Positions 14,155-19,744 of a stretch of 19,744 nt of DNA are shown in pieces. A model generated the notes under the pieces. It saw only the letters and a program-made list of their open reading frames with translations, made no database searches and was not told where the DNA came from. A program made the position numbers and the translations under genes. Source of the stretch: CAZTJA01 sp964613745 (GTDB lineage Bacteria > Desulfobacterota > Desulfomonilia > Desulfomonilales > Desulfomonilaceae); assembly GCA_964613745.1 (NCBI GenBank), contig CAZTJA010000056.1, positions 1 through 19,744 on the forward strand, given 5' to 3'. Within the stretch, counting starts at the first letter, position 1. Each line of letters begins with the position of its first letter.

Positions 14155-15382
14155 TACTAACTCCAAGCCTCTGTGGTAACAATTCTGAAAGGGTATCTCC
14201 TTGGGCGGTGCAGGCAAGACGCATTAAAATAAATGCAGATAACTGTGCTCTTTCGACTAAGCTTGGCAAATATACATATTCCTCTGCGCTATGAAGTTTA
14301 CCGCCGACAACTCCCATACTATCTATCACAGTCAGTCCGGCTGCATGCAGATTGTTTCCGTCACATGCACCACCGCTCATCCGGTGGGTTAAATTGAGGT
14401 TTAGTTTTCTCCCACAGTCCTGAATAAATTCTAATAACCATCTTACCCTACTGGTAAGAGGTTTTGGAGGGCGACGAAAAGCTCCTTGCACATTAATGGA
14501 AATGCCGTCCATCTCATTTATCATTTCGGCTGTTTTGGAAATATGGCTTTCGGCACCCTGCTGCTCCTCATCGGTCAAGACCCGAATATTAAATCTGCAC
14601 AATGCTTCATCAGGCACTATGTTTACGGGACCTCCACCTTTTATGTATCCGACGTTCAGCGTTATGCCGTTTCGGTTTAGTTTATCCAGTTCCATTATAA
14701 ATTTAGCTAGTGCCGTAATTGCATTTCTGCCCCGTTCAGGGTCTCTCCCCGCATGGGCTGCCCGACCGAATGCTGCAGCCGCAAAATTGCCTGATCCTTT
14801 CCGAAAACTCACAAGGCTTCCATCGGGAAAAGCAGGCTCGTATACAAATCCGAGATCGTTGGACCGACCGCTTAATGCTATGATTTGATTAGATCCAGGC
14901 GACCCAATCTCCTCATCCTGATTTATCAGTACCTCCCACGATAATTCTGAGGCAAACGGACTTTCCTCGAAAAGGCGCAGAGACTCTAAAATGAGAAGAA
15001 TGCCGCCTTTGGCATCGGCTACCCCGGGTCCTATTAGATTGTGTCCTGATTGACTACACTTTTGAAATGTATGATCCGGGGCATAGACGGTATCCATATG
15101 ACATACTAATAAAACCTTTATTTTGCCGGGTCTGGACTTTCTTATCCGTAGAATTTTACCGCCGTGGTATTCCTTCGATGACGGAATCTGAATGATCTCA
15201 GTTTCTCCTTCGGTTATTGAGAAATCCGAAATGAGACGGTCCAACATCCGATCCAGCCCGATCATGTTATACGTGCCCGTATTGATTTCCGACCACTCGA
15301 TGAGCTTATCCAGCATCCATGGTTCATGGCGTTCTGCAATTTTACAATACTGAACGTGCCGGTCGTAATTTTCAGATTTCAT
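14147..15382 (-). CDS. M20-family zinc metallopeptidase (CPG2/carboxypeptidase G2-like)
   Basis: 411 aa. All expected metal and catalytic residues are visible: CHMDTVY (His95, Asp97), GPGVADAKGG (Asp123, bridging), QDEEIGS (catalytic Glu147, ligand Glu148), VYEPAFPDG (Glu172) and GKLHSAEEY (His364). The dimerisation insert, with GRAAHAGRDPERGRNAI, begins about residue 197. The enzyme probably removes a C-terminal amino acid such as glutamate from a peptide or acyl-amino acid. No signal peptide is seen, so it is likely cytoplasmic. ATG 15382 overlaps the upstream stop by 11 bases (a GTG lies at 15391), with a weak ribosome site. It sits second in the operon after the acyl-CoA synthetase subunit. 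Confidence 0.9.
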   Translation of the reverse strand: MKSENYDRHVQYCKIAERHEPWMLDKLIEWSEINTGTYNMIGLDRMLDRLISDFSITEGETEIIQIPSSKEYHGGKILRIRKSRPGKIKVLLVCHMDTVYAPDHTFQKCSQSGHNLIGPGVADAKGGILLILESLRLFEESPFASELSWEVLINQDEEIGSPGSNQIIALSGRSNDLGFVYEPAFPDGSLVSFRKGSGNFAAAAFGRAAHAGRDPERGRNAITALAKFIMELDKLNRNGITLNVGYIKGGGPVNIVPDEALCRFNIRVLTDEEQQGAESHISKTAEMINEMDGISINVQGAFRRPPKPLTSRVRWLLEFIQDCGRKLNLNLTHRMSGGACDGNNLHAAGLTVIDSMGVVGGKLHSAEEYVYLPSLVERAQLSAFILMRLACTAQGDTLSELLPQRLGVSNA

Positions 15383-16751
15383 GGGGCACACGACTTAACA
15401 ATGCACGAACCCCCACGGCTGCATCTTCCGGAAGCACATAAGCGGGAATTCCTGCCTGCTGCAATTTATCTCTGTCGGAAGCTATTTTCGTCAACGTTCC
15501 TATGAAGCAGGCAACTATTGATTTGTTAAACCGTTTCGCCAACTCAATTAGCTCTTCTGTTGGATATATCCAATTCTTATGTTCACAAAAAATTGCCAAG
15601 AGAAGATCTACATTTTCGTCATTGAGAACGGCTTCTGCAATGTCATGGAATGGTTGAGTCAAGAAAGCTCCTGCTGCTCCATCCACAGGATTCTTGTGAA
15701 TTACGGGAACACTAGGGCCAAGTATTGACGCAATTGTTGTAAGCGTATCGTCGTTCAAGTCCGGTAATTCGGCGTTCGGTTCATCTCGCAATATGTCCCA
15801 GGCTACAATGCTGGGCCCGGCAGTATGGGTAAAAATGCCGATCCTCTTTCCTGACGGTATTTTCCCAATCGATAGTGCTTTGGCCTCGGCAATCATTTCG
15901 GCAGTTGAACAGACCATCCGAGCTCCCGCTTGTTTTAGAGCTCCCGACCATATCTCGTTTCTACCTGCTGCAGCTCCGGTATGGGATACAGTGACTCGGT
16001 CAGCATTTTCCCCTCTCCCTCCTTTGTAGACTAACACCGGTTTGTTTTTCGTCGTGAGACTAATTTGTTCTGCTAATCTCCTGGGGTTTGAAGTACCCTC
16101 AATGAACAATCCGATTACCTGTGTGTCATCATCTTCTCTCAAATATTCAATTAAGTCATGAAACTCGAGATTTGCCCTATTCCCAACCCCGATCCACTTG
16201 GCGATTCCAAGACCTTCATCATCGGACCTACCCTTTAAGGCAAGCCCGATTCCTCCACTTTGACTTAGATACGATACGTTGCCGGGTTTCAATTCACGGG
16301 GATAGAATGTCACGTTTAATCTTGCTCGCGCGTTCAGAAATCCGAGAGTGTTTGGTCCCACTATAGGCATGTTTTCCGCAGCTTCGGCTAATTTGAGCTG
16401 CAATCTCGAGCCGTCGCCGCCCATTTCGGAAAATCCACCGGCAATTACACTGACGCCTCCAACCCCTAGTTTACTCAATTGGGCCACCATTTTTATTGCC
16501 GACTCCTGGTTCAACGCAACAACCGCTAAGTCAGGAATTTCGGGAAGAAAGTCGATATCCGAAAAGACTCGAATTCCCAGAATCTCCCTATGCTTCGGAT
16601 GTACAGGATATATGTCGCCGGGAAATCCTCCCGTGACCAAGCTGTCCATTATGGCGTGTCCCACCTTATCCGGTGTAGCCCCGGCTCCAATGACGGCAAC
16701 TGATCGGGGAGCGAACATGCGATCGAGTCTTTTTCTTAATTGTTTGTCCAT
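15372..16751 (-). CDS. Acyl-CoA synthetase (NDP-forming), alpha/CoA-binding subunit
   Basis: 459 aa, like an alpha subunit of ADP-forming acyl-CoA synthetase. It has a CoA-binding Rossmann domain (FAPRSVAVIGAGATPDKVGHAI at about 13-34), VGPNTLGF (131-138), SQSGGIG (163-169), the LFIEGT segment (Glu218) and VSHTGAAAGR with His257, which coincides with the phosphorylated histidine position I recall for archaeal ACD1. The enzyme converts acyl-CoA, phosphate and ADP to acid, CoA and ATP. The ATP-grasp beta domain is not fused and not found nearby, so it must be elsewhere if the enzyme is complete. ATG 16751 has a strong AGGAGG site and a good promoter upstream. It heads the four-gene operon. Confidence 0.88.
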   Translation of the reverse strand: MDKQLRKRLDRMFAPRSVAVIGAGATPDKVGHAIMDSLVTGGFPGDIYPVHPKHREILGIRVFSDIDFLPEIPDLAVVALNQESAIKMVAQLSKLGVGGVSVIAGGFSEMGGDGSRLQLKLAEAAENMPIVGPNTLGFLNARARLNVTFYPRELKPGNVSYLSQSGGIGLALKGRSDDEGLGIAKWIGVGNRANLEFHDLIEYLREDDDTQVIGLFIEGTSNPRRLAEQISLTTKNKPVLVYKGGRGENADRVTVSHTGAAAGRNEIWSGALKQAGARMVCSTAEMIAEAKALSIGKIPSGKRIGIFTHTAGPSIVAWDILRDEPNAELPDLNDDTLTTIASILGPSVPVIHKNPVDGAAGAFLTQPFHDIAEAVLNDENVDLLLAIFCEHKNWIYPTEELIELAKRFNKSIVACFIGTLTKIASDRDKLQQAGIPAYVLPEDAAVGVRALLSRVPHEI

Positions 16752-16782
16752 TGCGTCCTCCTGTCAGCCATCAATAAACACG

Positions 16783-16811
16783 ATTACACCCATGAACCGG
16801 CTTAATGTAAA
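16783..16811 (-). promoter_or_regulatory. sigma70-type promoter of the acyl-CoA synthetase operon
   Basis: On the minus strand TTTACA (16811-16806), a 17-base spacer and TGTAAT (16788-16783) match the consensus at 5 of 6 positions each. Transcription would start near 16776, about 25 bases before the operon's first ATG. Confidence 0.7.
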
Positions 16812-16839
16812 GCGAATTTGGCCATTGCAAAACAACTGA

Positions 16840-16867
16840 TTAGACATTTGCAGTTAAGAGCTATAAT
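16840..16867 (+). promoter_or_regulatory. Possible promoter of the two-TM membrane protein
   Basis: A perfect TATAAT -10 box (16862-16867) has a weak TTAGAC -35 candidate (16840-16845) 16 bases upstream. It gives a leader of about 25 bases before ATG 16898 and is divergent from the minus-strand operon promoter. Confidence 0.4.
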
Positions 16868-16897
16868 AAACGGGTGAGTTCTTGTGAAGGGATGAAA

Positions 16898-17449
16898 ATG
16901 CATTCAGGTCTCACCAATAGGATATCGATTCACTATCATTCAGGGGCTACGGAGATCAGAATAAAATCAGTTCCGAATAGACTGGCTGTTTTTTTTCTCA
17001 TTTTCTGGCTTGCCGCTTGGATAGTAGGAGGCTTTTTCGCGGTCTATTCTCTCCTCACCCAAAGACACGAGCAAGCATGGTTTATTATGGTTTGGCTGGT
17101 ATTCTGGTTCGCTGCTGTTTTGATAGTTCTTTTTCAAATATTATGGTTTCTTTTTGGCTACGAGAGAGTGACCATCGAAGATTCACAAGTTTCCGTGGCA
17201 CGGTATCTCTTCAGACCCTTCCTTGAAAAAACGTACGTCAAGTCGGAAACTTTGCACTTTCTGGCTTCCGGGTACTTCGGGGAAAACGCCCGAAACAAAG
17301 CATCCCTCATTTATTGGGGTCATGAAGGGGGAACCATAGTGCTTGAATCACAAGACGAGAAACATCGCTTCGGAATTCAGCTTAGTGAAGAAGATTCAAA
17401 GAATTTGGTTGAACTGTTGAATGAACTCGTTGCGCAAAGGATTATTTGA
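16898..17449 (+). CDS. Two-TM membrane protein with a PH-like C-terminal domain (unnamed)
   Basis: 183 aa. Two membrane helices lie at about 29-53 and 60-87, each rich in Trp and Phe. They are followed by a soluble domain (FGYERVTIEDSQVSVARYLF, through ENARNKASLIYWGHEGG, to a terminal helix SEEDSKNLVELLNELV). The short strands ending in one helix recall bacterial PH-like domains, but this is only a fold impression. ATG 16898 is chosen since GAAGGG sits 6 bases upstream; GTG 16874 and ATG 16892 are in frame too. It stands alone, divergent from the acyl-CoA synthetase operon. No function can be given. Confidence 0.6.
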   Translation: MHSGLTNRISIHYHSGATEIRIKSVPNRLAVFFLIFWLAAWIVGGFFAVYSLLTQRHEQAWFIMVWLVFWFAAVLIVLFQILWFLFGYERVTIEDSQVSVARYLFRPFLEKTYVKSETLHFLASGYFGENARNKASLIYWGHEGGTIVLESQDEKHRFGIQLSEEDSKNLVELLNELVAQRII

Positions 17450-17565
17450 TTACTCGCCGACTGTCGATTTCGGAAATCCGGTCTTTGATATTTGAAACTG
17501 CTTTTGTTTTAATGAAAGTGTGATAGGCTATCCAATATCTCGCATAAGAACTCCGGGGGGAAGAA

Positions 17566-17841
17566 ATGAAAAAGTTCACCAAACTCTTCATTGCAATCTT
17601 ATTTGTTGTGTTCTCGGGTGTATTAGAAATTGCATCTTCTCAGCCGATTTTGGCGGTTTGCCGAACCTATGTTGCGAACAAGAACTGTTATAAGTGCTCA
17701 GATTATTTTTCGGTCAGATCCCAAGACGAAGCCGAAGAACGGTGTTCACAAATGGGCTACGATGAGGCCAATTACTTCCCGAGTGTTGGAGCAATAGCGG
17801 CATGGAAATTAGGAAATTGCACCTGTGGTTTCGGACATTAG
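17566..17841 (+). CDS. Small secreted cysteine-containing protein
   Basis: 91 aa. A clear Sec signal peptide (MKKFTKLFIAILFVVFSGVL, through EIASSQ, cleavage near residues 24-30) is followed by a mature part with seven cysteines, paired in places as NCYKC and NCTC. Most are near the two ends of the mature chain, which suggests disulfides in the periplasm or outside. A purine-rich GGGGGGAAG lies just before the ATG. It shares only general layout with the other small secreted protein at 8896. I do not recognise the family. It converges with the PilZ-domain gene, whose end is 4 bases away. Confidence 0.65.
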   Translation: MKKFTKLFIAILFVVFSGVLEIASSQPILAVCRTYVANKNCYKCSDYFSVRSQDEAEERCSQMGYDEANYFPSVGAIAAWKLGNCTCGFGH

Positions 17842-17844
17842 AAA

Positions 17845-18984
17845 TTACGGAAGTTCGCAGCAGGACAAAAAGCTGATTAATTTGCGTAATAATTCCAGAT
17901 GGGCATCATCAATCCGGGTGATTTCGAAACCTCCCGTCCAATAGTCTTTTTTTCTACGCACCCATCGGCATGTCGTTTCAAATCGGATGTCTTCAAGAGC
18001 GCAGAAATCATTTGATGGAATCGTAAGACCTACCGATTCATCTACATCAACGTAAATGCCGGCTATACCCATACCTTTTTCCGAGATGTTACGAACGATA
18101 CCTCGTCTCTGCGGGTCTGCAGAAACATGAACCGGCAGGGCAATTTCAAGGTATTCGCGCTCAACCTCCCTGAGCGGTAAAAAACATTCAGTTGAATCAT
18201 AATTCGGAAAACGGACGCAAGCTTCAGTTGATCTTAGTGCTCCGGCCGCAACAAGTTTTTGCACTATCTTAATCAGTGCTGAATTGGATAACTGATATTT
18301 TTTCAACAATTCAGCAGTGGTCATACTGCTACGCAAATCACTCACGATTTCTCTGGCTTTGATTTTTCGAGATGTGGATTCACTATCGAATTCCTGGGTT
18401 TCCGTTCCGATGGTCGATGTAGCCGTTTTCTTAAAGAAACTGTTGAATTCCGGTAGCGGAGCTAGGCGCGACCAAAGTCCTTTATTGCGGCAGGTTTCAA
18501 CCGCACGAGCTAGAATCGGCTGATTCTGGTCGATAACGTCTATGAATTCGCAATCAAGCTTGTGACGGTAACCCCCAACCTTGCCCGGATCCCATGTATC
18601 CGAAAAGCAGTATTTACCCGTGATTCTTGAAACCGAATGGCAACCGTAAGAAGGCAGATCCAAATATATCAAATAATCGCCGGGTCTTAAGTCCAAAAGG
18701 AAGGCACAACTTGACCAGGAATTTCGTTCTGCTTCCGTAAGTTGGTTCCACTGAACTTTAGTCAATCTAAGTTTCAGTTGTTCAAGATCGGCGTCGGCGA
18801 GCGATGACAGTCCGAAATGTGCTATTCCCTGCTGGAGATCATTGTATACACTCTGTTTCCAGTATTCCGGATCTCGGATGTCAGCGGTTACAATTCTCAC
18901 AACGATGATCTTGGCGGTCTGCATAAGATGGCTCGAACTCGGGTTGTTGAAAAAGCTAACGCTTTTTATCACCGCACGTAACAT
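17845..18984 (-). CDS. Three-part protein: PUA/EVE-like N-terminal region, HTH-like module, PilZ domain
   Basis: 379 aa, soluble. Residues about 22-175 look like a compact alpha/beta domain with AKIIVVRIVTADIRDPEYW, then RPGDYLIYLDLPSYG and ITGKYCFSD, which recalls PUA/EVE-like folds (tentative). Residues about 207-253 form a short helical, HTH-like module (IKAREIVSDLRSSMTTAELL then KKYQLSNSALIK). Residues about 270-379 are a PilZ domain with both c-di-GMP-binding signatures: RxxxR (Arg272, Arg276) and NxSxxG (Asn299, Ser301, Gly304). It should bind c-di-GMP. It is divergent from a paralogous HTH-PilZ gene. The start at 18984 lacks a ribosome site; ATG 18924 (residue 21) is an alternative. 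Confidence 0.75.
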   Translation of the reverse strand: MLRAVIKSVSFFNNPSSSHLMQTAKIIVVRIVTADIRDPEYWKQSVYNDLQQGIAHFGLSSLADADLEQLKLRLTKVQWNQLTEAERNSWSSCAFLLDLRPGDYLIYLDLPSYGCHSVSRITGKYCFSDTWDPGKVGGYRHKLDCEFIDVIDQNQPILARAVETCRNKGLWSRLAPLPEFNSFFKKTATSTIGTETQEFDSESTSRKIKAREIVSDLRSSMTTAELLKKYQLSNSALIKIVQKLVAAGALRSTEACVRFPNYDSTECFLPLREVEREYLEIALPVHVSADPQRRGIVRNISEKGMGIAGIYVDVDESVGLTIPSNDFCALEDIRFETTCRWVRRKKDYWTGGFEITRIDDAHLELLRKLISFLSCCELP

Positions 18985-19000
18985 CAGTCAAATAGATACT

Positions 19001-19028
19001 TTGACAAATTTACAACTCGGATTAGAAC
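19001..19028 (+). promoter_or_regulatory. Probable promoter of the second PilZ gene
   Basis: A consensus TTGACA (19001-19006), a 16-base spacer and TAGAAC (19023-19028) lie about 80 bases before ATG 19107, in the short divergent region between the two PilZ genes. Confidence 0.5.
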
Positions 19029-19106
19029 GCATATAGTGGATATACAAAGACATGTAGCTCATATTCTCGGCCGAATTACCGATCCATGAATCCGGAAGGC
19101 TACGAA

Positions 19107-19637
19107 ATGAAAAAAGTTGAGGCACATCTTATCTTAAATGACCTCAGGAGTGGTCTCGGAGACATTCCTATAATGGAAAAATACGGACTATCTCCCGCCC
19201 AATATTTGGATATTCTGAATAAATTGAAAAATCTGGACTTGGGACGGCAATCCGGAGTTGAAAGCCGAATTCAGTTTCTTGAGAATGAGACCGTTATTGA
19301 CAATTTGAGGCAATGGCCTCGCTGTTATTTGACTATGATCGTTGTGGTCAGTGATATTCAAAATCCCAAGTTATCCGGTGAACTTGTAAATCTCTCGGAG
19401 GCAGGATGCCAAACCGTGGGACTGAATGCGCAGGTCGGAGAGCAAAAAACGCTTGTAATTCACGTGGACAAATTAGAAAACTTGGTCAAATCTTTTTCAT
19501 TTACAGCGGAATGTAGGTGGGCATCGGTAGATGATCAAGGTGATACCAACGCCGGCTTCTTTTTCGTTGACATGCCCACAAGAAATCTCATTGAACTCAG
19601 AAAACTAATCGAATTAGTCGGGCTGTGCGATTCCTGA
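19107..19637 (+). CDS. HTH-like module plus PilZ domain protein (c-di-GMP receptor candidate)
   Basis: 176 aa, soluble. It begins with a helical module like that of the neighbouring gene (LILNDLRSGLGDIPIMEKYG, then LSPAQYLDIL). A PilZ domain follows (from about residue 62), with an RQWPR RxxxR motif and a NLSEAG (NxSxxG) motif, both intact. The C-terminal ends of the two proteins also match: ECRW, AGF, then LIELRKLIEL. They are therefore paralogues that diverged in their N-termini. ATG 19107 is preferred because GGAAGG (19093-19098) is at a good distance; an in-frame ATG at 19086 would add 7 residues but has no visible ribosome site. Confidence 0.82.
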   Translation: MKKVEAHLILNDLRSGLGDIPIMEKYGLSPAQYLDILNKLKNLDLGRQSGVESRIQFLENETVIDNLRQWPRCYLTMIVVVSDIQNPKLSGELVNLSEAGCQTVGLNAQVGEQKTLVIHVDKLENLVKSFSFTAECRWASVDDQGDTNAGFFFVDMPTRNLIELRKLIELVGLCDS

Positions 19638-19689
19638 TTTCAGCGAAGTAAATTGTTTACCAAAGTTTAAGAAACGTCGGACGAATGCC

Positions 19690-19744
19690 CTAATCATCCG
19701 CTTTATAAGCACATAATTCCCCACACATGGTGCAGGTCTCATGA
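19690..19744 (-). CDS. C-terminus of a ThiC-like iron-sulfur protein (truncated by window edge)
   Basis: Too short for ordinary gene calling. Reading the minus strand from 19743 gives HETCTMCGELCAYKADD followed by a TAG (19692-19690). A cysteine trio ending a protein, C-x2-C-G-x2-C, followed by a short Lys-containing tail, is how ThiC (4-amino-5-hydroxymethyl-2-methylpyrimidine phosphate synthase, radical SAM) and its relative BzaF end. The bacterial ThiC spacing is usually C-x2-C-x4-C; here it is x3. Other iron-sulfur proteins are possible. A thiamine-related reading is not otherwise supported in the window. Confidence 0.5.
   Translation of the reverse strand, partial: HETCTMCGELCAYKADD

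Noticed and set aside
14496..14888. 130-aa plus-strand open frame opposite the M20 peptidase
   Set aside because: It is antisense to a gene with all catalytic residues identified and shows no recognisable features.
16348..16839. 163-aa plus-strand open frame opposite the acyl-CoA synthetase subunit
   Set aside because: It is antisense to a well-supported gene, covers that operon's promoter, and its Pro/Ser/Thr-rich composition is typical of a shadow frame.
1..19744. CRISPR arrays, insertion sequences, toxin-antitoxin pairs, prophage genes
   Set aside because: I looked for regularly spaced repeats, transposase or integrase motifs and paired small genes of known families and found none.

Overview
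The window looks like chromosomal DNA from a Gram-negative anaerobe, most likely from the former Deltaproteobacteria (Desulfobacterota or a relative). This is inferred from gene content, not from a marker-gene tree. Supporting signs are a miaA-hfq pair, a small ferredoxin of the kind common in that group, an NDP-forming acyl-CoA synthetase alpha subunit, short helical/HTH modules joined to PilZ domains, and small secreted cysteine-rich proteins. Base composition is moderate and several genes seem to use TTG or GTG starts. A 100-N gap flanked by two identical 55-bp ends shows that this is a draft scaffold, possibly a metagenome bin.

Left part, 1-4620, mostly plus strand: the C-terminus of tyrosyl-tRNA synthetase; a complete tRNA-Leu(GAG) with its own sigma70-type promoter and a terminator; exonuclease III (xth); an FkbM-family methyltransferase; the gap region with a short inverted repeat; and a soluble three-PAS sensor histidine kinase with no response regulator beside it.

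Middle part, 4620-8553, minus strand: ferredoxin, a YkgJ-type cysteine-cluster protein, a large multi-pass GT-C/PMT-like membrane protein, miaA and hfq, all in one direction and possibly co-transcribed in part. Then, on the plus strand (8896-11869): a small secreted cysteine-rich protein, an unknown 122-aa protein coupled to a small zinc-ribbon protein, and a DUF4129/DUF4350 membrane pair.

Right part, 11874-16751, minus strand: a tightly overlapping four-gene operon under a good promoter. It encodes the acyl-CoA synthetase alpha subunit, an M20 zinc peptidase, a stand-alone DisA_N-type (c-di-AMP synthase-like) protein and a second GT-C-like membrane protein. Beyond it lie a two-TM membrane protein, another small secreted cysteine-containing protein, and two divergent HTH-PilZ proteins. 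One of these carries an extra N-terminal domain that may have a PUA/EVE-like fold. The last 55 bases hold the C-terminus of a minus-strand ThiC-like gene.

The most distinctive items are the divergent HTH-PilZ pair with intact c-di-GMP-binding motifs, the DisA_N protein embedded in a peptidase/acyl-CoA synthetase operon, and the inverted repeat around the assembly gap. The window therefore holds candidates for both c-di-GMP reception and c-di-AMP synthesis. I see no CRISPR array, insertion sequence, prophage or obvious defence island.
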